A DNA stretch of 64,000 nt, taken from the NCBI GenBank assembly GCA_030549495.1, contig JAUIRK010000819.1:238501-302500 (forward strand). Direction: 5' to 3'. Of this stretch, positions 12,581 through 22,125 are shown piece after piece. The DNA is from Nectonema munidae (Eukaryota; Nematomorpha; Nectonematoida; Nectonematidae). Numbering within the stretch: position 1 is the first letter of the stretch; each line of letters opens with the position of its first letter. The notes beneath the pieces are model-generated. The model did no database searches. It was given only the letters and a program-made list of their open reading frames with translations, and was not told the DNA's origin. The position numbers and the translations under genes are program-made.

Positions 12581-13500
12581 GGGGGGGGGGGGATCGACTG
12601 ATTCGAATTGGCCCAAATTTTTACCACTTACGAGTGAATAAAAACTAGATTTTTAAAAAAATGAAATCTATTTAACGCCATCTTCCAAGCGAAACTAACA
12701 AATTTAATTGACATTTTTACATCCTAATTACGAAAACTGAGTCGAAAAACGAAATCGCCATGGTGATCTATAGTATAAAAAATATATTTTATTGAGAATA
12801 TAGGTAATAATCTAAAAAATAATTTTTACTCATCAACCACAAATGTGATTCACATTTTCACACTCTAATTGAAAAAAAATGAGTCAAAAAATAAAATCAG
12901 CATGTTCAATTTATTTAAAAAATATATATTTTTTATTTAAAGTGTGGATAAATGTTTTTAAAGACACTTTCTACGACGTAAATCTCGAATTTGAATGACA
13001 CTTAAACTTTCCAAATTCTAATTGCTAAAACTAAGTTGAGAAATGAAATCAGCATCGTCGATTTGTTATAAAAAATAATACTTTGTTTAAAATTTGATTA
13101 ATATTGTTGGAAAAAAATTTCAGGCGAAAAACATAAAATGGATTGACACTTTCAAACATTTTGACCACCTAATTTTAAAAAATGTCTCCAAAATTTAAAT
13201 TGCCATTCTTGATTTAGTATAAAAATGTATTTTTTTTATTTGAATAGCATTCTTAGATACACTTTTAAGGTATAAACCACAAATTTAATTGACACTTTCA
13301 AAAATTTCACACCGCGAAAATTGAGTACGGAATTGAAATCAGAATGATTGATTTATTATAAAAATATATATTTTATTTAAATTTTGAATAATATCCTTGA
13401 ATTCAATTTTCACACGTAAACCACAAGTTTCATTGACACTGAGAAATTTTCAAATCCTAATTATGAAAACTGAGTTGAGAAATAAAATCAGCATGGATCA
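12581..13500. repeat. Tandem array of ~150-bp units (five to six copies)
   Basis: The landmark GAAATCAGCATG recurs with small changes near 12750, 12895, 13046, 13197, 13337 and 13488, a period of about 140-151 bp. Each unit also contains AAACCACAAATTTGATTGACACTTTCA and a TATATTTTATTTAAA block. The reverse complement of the same unit forms the array at 19.1-19.9 kb. The left edge is a G run (12582-12593). Confidence 0.75.
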
Positions 13501-13728
13501 CTCTTAATAACGTGCAGTGCTTCCTAAACGAGAAAATTTAAGACCACACCGAACGCCCTCTATTTTTTCTTTCATCTAACAACATATAACAATATTTTGC
13601 TTTTAAACTAAAAAATTTCCAAATTTTGAACAAACGATACATAATTTATTTAGAAAATATTTTTGAATTAAATATTCATTTATTTTGAAATTTGAATTTT
13701 TTTGTCTAGTCGGTCAATTATATTTCTT

Positions 13729-14176
13729 CTTCTTCTTCTACACCTTGTCCTCAATTTGGGGGTCGGTGGTCATGATCTTGGGTCATTATTGTTTTTGATC
13801 ATGGCATTTTAATTTAAGCGTAGTTTTATAGCCGGATGCTCTTCCTGACGCCAACGATTTTGTTTTAGGAGCTGGAAACCATTTGCCTTTGTTTACTCAA
13901 AAGCTATACCCACAAGGCAGCGGTAGTTTGAAAACAGAGTTGCACTCTCCTAGAACATCTGCCAGCCAAGGCTAATGAGCATGTTCTACCCGAAACTGTA
14001 GGTTAAAGCGCCTACTAATTCGCTTTTCACCTCTAGATCGTTTAGTTTGAAACAACTCCGCCACGGGAAGGCGGATCTAGAGATTCACTGCAAGAGGCTT
14101 TACGAGACGCAGGCCTTATGAGATATTTCGTGCGGGACAAGAGCTTATCCTTGTCCTCGCCATTTGCAGCATCTGG
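13729..14176 (-). mobile_element. RTE-derived non-autonomous retroelement, 448 bp
   Basis: Its 5' end (14176) starts CCAGATGCTGC like the RTE copy at 11.9 kb, includes TTGGCGTCAGGAAGAGCATC, and ends in a GAA-repeat tail (13729-13739). Perfect 21-bp target duplications flank it at 13708-13728 and 14177-14197, which marks a fairly recent insertion. It has no coding capacity. Confidence 0.85.
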
Positions 14177-14430
14177 AGTCGGTCAATTATATTTCTTGTT
14201 GGATTAGAAATGTTAAAATATAAAGTACTAAAGGAATAAAAAATATTTAGAAATAATTTATAATTAAAACTAAAACCATAAGAAAAATTATGTTAAATTC
14301 CCTCATATGGAGAAAATTTCCCCACTTTGGAAACCACTCAATTCGATTTGATTTGTACAAATTGAAATTTTTTTGTAATTTTGGCTCTATCGAACCTCAA
14401 CCAAAGTGCAAGTTCGTAAATACAAATAGT

Positions 14431-14438
14431 AATATATA
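14431..14438 (+). promoter_or_regulatory. TATA-like box upstream of galectin
   Basis: AATATATAAG at about 14430-14439 lies 50 bp before the galectin ATG. In AT-rich DNA such strings are common, so this is suggestive only. Confidence 0.25.
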
Positions 14439-14487
14439 AGGTGGCGTGAAATATAATCATGACCTGTTCAATTTTAGAAACTTGAAG

Positions 14488-16074
14488 ATGAAACAAAAGG
14501 ATTCTGATTTATTCAAACACCCAGACACGATCATACATCCGAAATGTCCCATCTTTGTTCCTATTCCTGATGGCTTAGTCGCAGGCAAAGTGATTTTCGT
14601 CCAGGGAAAGTCTTTGAAAGCGGACAATACGATTTGCTTCAACCTCATGCTCTCAGAGCACGAACGAAACGGAGTTGCACTCCAAATAAAATTCAAGTAC
14701 TTGCAGAGAGTCATTGCCCGCTCCTGCTTGAAAGTTAAGTCTTGGCACGCAAACTGGGAGAATGAAGAAGTCTCTGGTGACTTCACCCTGATCAACAACC
14801 AAACGTATGAGTTGTATATTCTCGTCCAGACTTCTCACTACAAAATCGCTGTGAATGGCGAATACATAGCTGATTTCAACCACGCCATCTCCCTAGATCA
14901 AGTCAAATTCTTGAGCGTTGTCGGCAGCACAGATGTCGGTTGTATTCGCTTTCTACAAACGTCAGAAGCCTTATTTCCAAGAGACTCGCAGTATCTATCC
15001 TTTCCCATGCAAACTCCGTCTCTCGTGAATCCGAAAGTGCCTCTCCTAGCTCCGATCAGCTGCAAGAATCTGGCCATTGGCTCTACCCTCTCCATTTATG
15101 GTGTGTGCAACTACAACGCCCGACACATCAAAGTCAACTTCAAGGTTGGGCCGTACGCCAGCGATGACATTGCTTTCCACTTGGATGTGCGCTTTGACTA
15201 CAACCTCATCGTGGTAAACTCCTTCCAAAACGAGGAATGGCAGCAGGAAGTGCGGCTGTCAGAGTTCAAGAAGTATCCATTTACCTTTCCTTTTCAGCGA
15301 GGCACCACTTTCCACATCACATACGTCATTTTACGCGATAAGTTCTATCGCGTTTTCATCAATGGTGAAGCTCTTTTCGAGTTTCCAGAGAGGATAAGCT
15401 TGGATAAAGTTAGTTGGATCGAAATTTGCGGAGATTGTAAGCTATACAATGTCTGGTTCAAGCTTCCTTTCGCCAGCAATGATGATCCAAAAATTGAAGA
15501 TATATTCAATCATAATCATGGCTTTCTGGACTGTCTCAAGTACGATTTAGCAATTCCTGAGGTATATTCAATGCCTACTCACAATTCGGCTTTGTATCCG
15601 CCCGCATTTTTTCCTGAAACTCCATTTTGGAGTTTAATTCCAGGAGGCCTCGTTTCTGAACGTATTGTTATCATCAAAGCGATACCCACGACTACTAGCA
15701 AAGTGGCAAATGCGTACAAATTTGATATAAACCTTCAGAAACAATTTCAGCACCCCAATCAACCGCTTCCGGATGTTGCTTTGAACGTCAGTGTCAGGTG
15801 TTCAAGTGTTGGCGGGAAAGTTGTGCGTAATCACCGCGTCTTGGGTGAATGGGCAGAGGAAAAAGTTGAACACAAACACACCCCATTCTTTCCATTTTTG
15901 AAGGGCAAAGACTTCACTATGGTTATCGTATTTTGCACAGATTCTTTTAAGGTCGCTGTTGATGCATCCGCATACTGGGAATACCCATATGTGTTTGATG
16001 AAGAAGATAAGTGGCAATTTGATCACATCTGCGTCGAAGGAGATGTCAAAGTTTTGTATTTTTGCCTGCAGTGA
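14488..16074 (+). CDS. Galectin with three carbohydrate-recognition domains
   Basis: Predicted 528-residue beta-galactoside-binding lectin in one uninterrupted frame; galectins are secreted without signal peptides, and none is seen. An in-frame stop lies at 14437 and the first in-frame ATG is 14488. Three galectin domains occupy about residues 23-157, 184-325 and 384-528. Domain 2 keeps almost all canonical sugar contacts: H231, R235, V242-x-N244, W251, E254 and R256, with Asp at the usual Asn. Domain 3 keeps R437, V446-x-N448, W455 and E458, but has Asn for the histidine and Val for the last Arg. Domain 1 keeps only W90 and E93. Most tandem galectins have two domains, so three is unusual. 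A possible acceptor (CAATTTTAG) ends 10 nt before the ATG. The codon-rich, GC-richer sequence contrasts with its surroundings, as expected for a live gene. Confidence 0.9.
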   Translation: MKQKDSDLFKHPDTIIHPKCPIFVPIPDGLVAGKVIFVQGKSLKADNTICFNLMLSEHERNGVALQIKFKYLQRVIARSCLKVKSWHANWENEEVSGDFTLINNQTYELYILVQTSHYKIAVNGEYIADFNHAISLDQVKFLSVVGSTDVGCIRFLQTSEALFPRDSQYLSFPMQTPSLVNPKVPLLAPISCKNLAIGSTLSIYGVCNYNARHIKVNFKVGPYASDDIAFHLDVRFDYNLIVVNSFQNEEWQQEVRLSEFKKYPFTFPFQRGTTFHITYVILRDKFYRVFINGEALFEFPERISLDKVSWIEICGDCKLYNVWFKLPFASNDDPKIEDIFNHNHGFLDCLKYDLAIPEVYSMPTHNSALYPPAFFPETPFWSLIPGGLVSERIVIIKAIPTTTSKVANAYKFDINLQKQFQHPNQPLPDVALNVSVRCSSVGGKVVRNHRVLGEWAEEKVEHKHTPFFPFLKGKDFTMVIVFCTDSFKVAVDASAYWEYPYVFDEEDKWQFDHICVEGDVKVLYFCLQ

Positions 16075-16216
16075 AGCCTTGATTTTTTTTGGAATAGCCT
16101 CTATGTACATCATTCATTTGACGTTATTTATTCGTACTCATTCCAAAATGTTTTTATCGTTCTGCCATTTAGTATTTGAAAATTTATTTAACAATGCGCA
16201 GATTAATTGATATTAA

Positions 16217-16222
16217 AATAAA
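16217..16222 (+). terminator. Galectin poly(A) signal
   Basis: AATAAA 143 bp after the galectin stop codon; the first canonical hexamer downstream. Confidence 0.55.
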
Positions 16223-16969
16223 GTCTTATTATAGTTTTCTTTATTTTTCAGTTAAGCATGCTAGATAATAATATATTAACCCAAATGAACAGAATAATCA
16301 ATCGATATATATGGCAAATGCAAATGATCATATTTTTATAAAGCTTATTTACTATAAATTGATTTCAAAGATTAGCTAATCTGGATCAAGTTTTGCATAG
16401 GGTAAATTCAATTTATCATTTTCTAGGAGTATATTTTTTTTATCAAGGCAGTTCAAAATATTTCTTCATGAACCAGGCGAAAACAAAGCTTGTCTTACAA
16501 GATGACTATTTTATGATAAACAAAAGATGTTAAAAGTTTTAACGTTGTCTATAAAATACGAAAATGTATCACATGTTTGATTTTCAAATACAATATTGAC
16601 AAAAATGATTCTTTTGTTTACTTATTTTTCAATTTAATTTATATGTTGTTCTCACTCTTTAGATTTATATCCTCCTTTTCTAATTCTTTTATCTGAAAGT
16701 CTGGATTTACACCACGATTAAAATCAAAGTGTGTTGTGAGTTCAACGAGTTGTATTTTTTCTATTCTTTTTTATTCGTGATGTTAATACTGATTTCCAGA
16801 TGATAGAAGACACTAGAACGTTAGCAGTAGAACGACTACTGGAAAAGACATTTTTATAGTAATTGAGAAAGATTTGCAAAACCTTTAATGGAAAAACTAT
16901 GAGTTACAGTTGATAGAGTGAAAATTATAGCTACTATTAAAAAGGGTTAGAAAACTTGTCAATTCCAAG
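16223..16969. other. No recognisable features
   Basis: AT-rich intergenic sequence between the galectin gene and a hAT fragment. Confidence 0.45.
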
Positions 16970-17440
16970 TGCAATTTTTTCCACTGCCTTTTACATTACA
17001 TCAAGAGACTTTAGGTTGAAAAGACTTAGGTCCTTCTTGTGTGCTGAAAGCATTGGTTTCTGTTGTAAACTTTATTAGAAGACATCCACCAAATCATTGT
17101 CAGTTTCAAACTTTTTTTGAAGATGTTGATTCAAAATTCTTAGACTTGCTTTTTTACACTGCCATAAGATGGCCCAGCTATGACAAAGTTATTTCGATTT
17201 TTAGAGCTTCGAAATGAAATAAATATTTTTCTTAGTAAAAAAATAAATCCATTGATCTGTAATCCTATCTGGCTATCAAAATTAGCATTTACAGTTGATA
17301 CTGCATCTCATATCAGTGAATTAAATTTAGAGCTTTAAGAAACAGAACTTATTTTCAATGTTTCCAAGAATTTTGCTCTACAAATACTCAAAGTATTATA
17401 ATCTTCATTTTCTTAACAAAAATTATCTGTGATTTGAAAA
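16970..17440 (+). pseudogene. hAT transposase fragment (ZBED5/FAM200-like)
   Basis: Broken frames read FLDLLFYTAIRWPSYDKVISIF and SKLAFTVDTASHISELNLEL. These match the conserved LYHTEVRWLSRGKVL and LAFLVDITSHLNELNL blocks of this hAT group. Several stops and frameshifts; no termini found. It faces the fragment at 17.7-18.4 kb. Confidence 0.6.
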
Positions 17441-17689
17441 AACATTTTTAAAAAAGATTTTCAGATCTGGATAAAGTAAAAAATGGAATTTACAAAATAT
17501 CAAATCTTTATAGGTTATTATATTTATAAGCATAACGACATAGTGGGTGGAACTATGGAGGCATTTTTATCATGCTCCCATTTGCGTGTAGATGATATTA
17601 ATTTTAATGTGACTCTTCTAAATACATACTTTTCATGTTCATATGCGTACCAGGAACGGCATTCTATGTTTCTAAAATAAGTTTGGGAA

Positions 17690-18350
17690 GTTTTTCAATA
17701 TCACTCCATTTGTGCTCTTTAGCGAGAGTAACCTTCTCAAGATCATAGTCAGAAATTTGAACCTTAAACCAACACATATTTATCTGCGATATCGGTCAGT
17801 TCAATATCAAGATTGGACTCTTTTAGGTAGGGGAAGAGAAAGAGCGAACCTTTCTGGGCATCTCTGGTGAACACTGTCATCTTGCGCCCAAATGCCAAAA
17901 CATCCTCCAGTATCAGCAGAGCCATGTCTTCCTTTTCTTGGAAGATTTTATTAAGTGTGTTCAAGTGACTTGTCATTTCCGCCATGAAGTAAAGTTTCCC
18001 AGTTGGTTTGCTTTCTAGAAAGGTTTTCACATGCTCCAAGCAGGCAGCGAAGCGTTTCAGCACTTCCCCTGGACAGCCACCGGACTCTGTTATGTAGCAG
18101 ATCTAATTATGCGTTGCCGACTTCTTTTAACAATGAACAAAACTCTAGATGACTTAAACCGTACGGCTTAGCCCTCCTTATGATCTCCTGAGGTGCCAGA
18201 AAACTAACAGATGTAGTTGGTTGTGAAGAGATAATCCACTTCTTGAAAGATAACGAACGCTCTTCAACTTTTCGTTGCACTTCCAAAATTGCTATTTTTC
18301 GCTCATCCTCGGCTGAGGTATTTTTCATTGAATGCTAAGTGCTAAAAAAA
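17690..18350 (-). pseudogene. hAT transposase fragment (GTF2IRD2/ZBED5-like)
   Basis: Reads LKRFAACLEHVKTFLESKPTGKLYFMAEMTSHLNTLNKIF (positions 18063-17944), the block that precedes the C-terminal half of this hAT group. An N-terminal helical part (PYGLSHLEFCSLLKEVGN) lies at 18328-18107. Much of the catalytic core between them is deleted and the frame is broken. Confidence 0.6.
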
Positions 18351-18789
18351 ATTCAACGTTACATTTTTTGTTTTCAATAATTTCTAGCCATATATCAACA
18401 GCTAAGCCAGCGTCATTGACAGTGAAGTATGAATTTGTCCATTCTCTATTTTCTTCTAAGACTTTTCTTTTTAGGGATTTATTCTTGGTTATTGCAGAGT
18501 TTCTACACTCCAAAGGCCACCAGCAGGTAAATGCAAGGGCTATAGACGTTGATGTAATGTATATTTTAGTTGACAAGTTATAAATAAAAAAACTTTTAAA
18601 ATTAGATGGTGTCAACTCAAACTCCAAGAACACTGCACAACAAAATGAACAGACCAAAAATCAATTTTGGCTCCCTATGAGAGAAAACGTATACTACAAA
18701 TCTCCTTGTATCAAATTATTTTAATTTTTTTAAAAAAATCAAGATTTCAGAAAAAAAAGTTTAAAAAAAGATTCTGAAAGTTTTGAGAT

Positions 18790-19935
18790 TTGGGGTGTAA
18801 AACGCCCTCCCCCAAAAAATTAATTGTACAAAATTGGCTGAATCATATCCCTTCAAATTTTATGACTTTTCCTAAATTCGCTAGCTGTATCTTTTGATAC
18901 CATTTTCATAGTAGTTGAATGAGACCCTTTCATGTCCAAAACGGTCAATCAAAATTAAAAATTTTCACCAAAATTTTGACATTATCTGTAGTTAACCTTA
19001 TAACTTAAGATCTATATTATATACTACCTTGAAAATTTAATTATATACAGTTTTGAACAAGTTTTATATACAGTTTGAATAAGATTTTTTCATTAAACAT
19101 GGCTACTTTTTAGAATATGAATCAAAATTTTGATTAATCAGAAATTTATCTAATAAAATATTCCTTCAAATTTTACATAAAATAGGTTTTATACTAAATC
19201 GGCCATGCTGGTTTCATTTCTGGACTCATTTTTTACATTTAGGATGTGAAAATACCTATAAGTGTTAATCATATTTGGCGGTTTACTTCTAAATATTATC
19301 TCAAAAAAGATTTATTGAAATTTTACATGAAATATATGTTTTTATACAAAATCGATCATGCTGGTTTCATTTCTGGACTCTATTTTCGTATTTAGATGTT
19401 ATAAATATCTATCAGTGTCAATCAAATTTGCGGTTTACGTCTGAAAACTATATCCAAAAATATTCTCTCTAATTTTACATGAAATATATGTTTTTATACC
19501 AATTCAACCATGATAGTTTTATTTCTGGAATCAGCTTTTACATTTAGACTTTTTAAATGCCTAAAAATGTCAATCAAATGTTCGATTTACGTCTAATGTC
19601 TACAGAAATATTTTTGAAATTTAAAAATATCTGCCAAATGAAAGATGCTGGTTTCATTTTTGGATTCAGGTTTGGCATTTATGGTTTTAAAATACTGATA
19701 TCTGAAAAAAATATATCTGAAAGCTTCAATCAGATTTGCGGTTTACTTCCAGATACTGTCTTCAAAAAAATAAAATATCTCTTTCAAAAAATATATCTGT
19801 TTTTATACCAAATTTGACTATGCTTATTTTATTTCTCTACTCCATTTTGGCTAATACGGTTAAAAAATATCTGGAAGTGGCAATTGAATTAGTAATGTAT
19901 GCCTCAAAATCAGTTCTGTAAAAATTTTCAAAAAA
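18790..19935 (+). repeat. Satellite-bearing repeat element, copy B
   Basis: Begins with a G/C-rich head GGGGTGTAAAACGCCCTCCCCC (18794-18815), then a unique ~350-bp leader. From about 19070 it has a ~150-bp tandem array with the landmark CATGCTGGTTTCATTTCTGGACTC near 19205 and 19350 and degraded copies near 19508 and 19648. The leader and part of the array are repeated in reverse at 59.06-60.49 kb. No coding capacity. Confidence 0.7.
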
Positions 19936-20262
19936 TCGTTGTATATTAGTTATATAGTAAAAATATACCTTTTTTTTGTATATTTTGGCTTATAATACTT
20001 TCTTCAATCATCCCTGAGTATGAAATATTTATTGAAAAAAACATAACGTATTATAAAATCTTTTGAAGATTAGTATGAGAGAAGGAAGCAACTTGAAATT
20101 AGTTGAAAAGAGAACGTGTGATCAAAAGAAATAATTAAAAATAATATGTATCTTGACTAAATGGAAGATCTACCATGTTTTAATGAACTAGGAAGTGGTG
20201 TATTGATCTAATATTTAATGCTTCAAAAAAGATTTTGACTGTGAAAAAGATTTTTTACAAAT

Positions 20263-20410
20263 AAGGTAAAGGTACCGTGGGATGTTTTCATCGAGAAGGC
20301 ACAATTGCGCCGCTTGTATCGAACTATGAGAAAGTAGGCTTGATGCGGGATCGAGCCCAAGATCTTGAGTTATCGAAACCCAGTACCTAACCAACCTACT
20401 CACGCCCCCG
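20263..20410 (-). repeat. tRNA-derived SINE, most complete copy
   Basis: On the minus strand it opens GGGGGCGTGAGTAGGTTGG (A-box-like TGAGTAGGTTGGTTAGG). A B-box-like GGCTCGATCCC follows about 45 nt later, then the shared body and a CTTTACCTT tail. It matches copies at 10.8 kb and 41.9 kb. The A-box/B-box spacing points to a tRNA-derived pol III promoter. Confidence 0.72.
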
Positions 20411-20499
20411 GAAATAAAAAATATTTAAATCTATAGCTTATCATCTAGGATTACAATTATCATTTAACTAAGATGAGTAGGAAATGTGAAAATTTAGAA

Positions 20500-20885
20500 T
20501 GTCATATTTATCAAAAATGGCACCGATGCCACAGTATGTGAGAATTTAGAAACTATCAAGATATTTTTTAATTGAATTTGTCCATCAAAATTAATTTAAA
20601 TTTCATAAAAAAAAATGAACATCACCACTGAATACAGCATGCTTGAAAATGAGTATATATGTGTAAAAAACTTTATATAATTACTTAAATAAAAAGTTCC
20701 TTTTTGAGATGAGTTGTCAAATATAAATCAATTTTTTGACAGGTTTGATAAAAATGGACATAACCACTGAATTCAGCATAGTTAAAATATATATGTAACA
20801 TTAAAAAATATTTATAAAAACTTAATATCTGAGAAAAATAGGGGGAGGGGGCACTTTACGCCCCAGCACTTGAGCGGACAAATTC
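20500..20885 (-). repeat. Satellite-bearing repeat element, copy C
   Basis: On the minus strand it starts TTGTCCGCTCAAGTGCTGGG, then CGTAAAGTGCCCCCTCCCCC. About two ~165-bp units with CTGAATTCAGTGG follow. It is the reverse counterpart of the block at 56.64-57.05 kb in the MCAT intron. Confidence 0.7.
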
Positions 20886-21046
20886 ATCACTAATAGGGTT
20901 ACGTCAAAATTCAGAATGTTCTATTTATTATAGTGATATAATTTATACTCATGAAGATGCTTCTTGAAAGAATCTATGCATTAAAGTTAATTACCAAAAT
21001 GCTTGAATAAAATATAAGGAAGTGAATTAATCTCCAAAAAAATAGT

Positions 21047-21861
21047 TTATTGAACATTTAAAGGTCGAGTTTCAATCTCGAGGCATTTTGTATCGTTGTC
21101 TTGCGGTTCGAAGAAGCCTTGACAAGATTTTGCATTTCTGTTTGCATTACAACACTGGAACACCTTTCTAATCACATCTTCGCATTTTTCTTGATCAAAA
21201 TTTTTCTCTAAAAAAGTTAAGGAATACGAAATAATCTTCTAGATAACACTTTTTATCAAATAAAAGTTAAAATTTTTAACAGATTTTCTTAAAAATTTTA
21301 AGTTTGCTTCCACAATTGTGTTATTCTTAAACTTTAAACGAGTATGATAATAAGGAACGTGTATTCACAAGGAAAATAAGTCTTTTATGTTATAAAAGAT
21401 ATAGAATTGAAAAAATTCAAAATTATTGATGGAGCGAAAAGCTTTTTTCATAAAAATGGGGTTGGGGTAACCGCATTGGGAGAGCGAGAAGCCCCTAGTC
21501 CATATAAAATTAAAAAGATAAAAAACTTTCATAAGATTAAAAGGTTTCATTTTTTAACACGTTTCTTCATATTCTTACTCTTCCATTGTTTGTGCTCTAC
21601 TAATATGATTTCATCTTTGGAAAAGTCCTTCTGAAAACCTTAAATTAAATTTGGAGGAAAGCAATAGAATTACCACTCTCAGCAATTAAAAAATTTCTCC
21701 CTTTGACAAAAATTGCCATTAAATAAATTTATACAATTTGCAAACCTGGTGATTCAAAAGTAAAAAATATAAGAGTTAAAGTGCATGTTAAATATAAAAT
21801 AGAATATACGTTTCAGGCACTTTTGGATTTCGCATATTAGTTTTTTACATTTGTCAACCAT
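21047..21861 (-). CDS. CMC4: CMC4-like twin CX9C mitochondrial protein (two exons)
   Basis: Two exons, 21861-21810 and 21207-21047, joined by a 602-bp GT...AG intron (C|GTATAT donor, TTTTTTAG|AG acceptor, phase 1), give a 70-residue protein. Cysteines fall at 5, 10, 15, 26, 36, 37 and 46. C5-C15 and C26-C36 are both CX9C pairs, and the spacings 5/5/11/10/1 equal those of human CMC4. EIQKCL is identical to CMC4, and the second helix KCEDVIRKVFQCC parallels KCQAVIQELRKCC. Proteins of this coiled-coil-helix fold are imported into the mitochondrial intermembrane space by the Mia40 disulfide relay; no presequence is needed and none is seen. An out-of-frame ATG lies 42 nt upstream of the start, and CTAAATAAACAG ends 2 nt before the start, so leader trans-splicing is possible. 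AATAAA overlaps the stop codon. Confidence 0.85.
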
Positions 21862-22125
21862 TTCTGTTTATTTAGTACGCGAAATAATGATTTGGCCATT
21901 TTACACTTGAGCAGTGAAAATAATTAAACTTAAAAAAATAAAAATATATCTTTTATCATTTGTAGCTAATTTTACTTTCTAACTTTTCTATGTTTTTTAT
22001 TAAAAAATTAAATAACATCTTTGTTTTTTTGTGAAAATAAGTGTAAGTATATACCATTTATATTCAAAATGTAAAAACAATAATTCTATAAATTATTCTT
22101 GCTACGTTTTCAAAAAAAGAATTAA

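Noticed and set aside
14446-14487. Upstream extension of the galectin frame
   Set aside because: It would need a GTG start; the first ATG is at 14488 and an acceptor-like TTTTAG lies in the extension.
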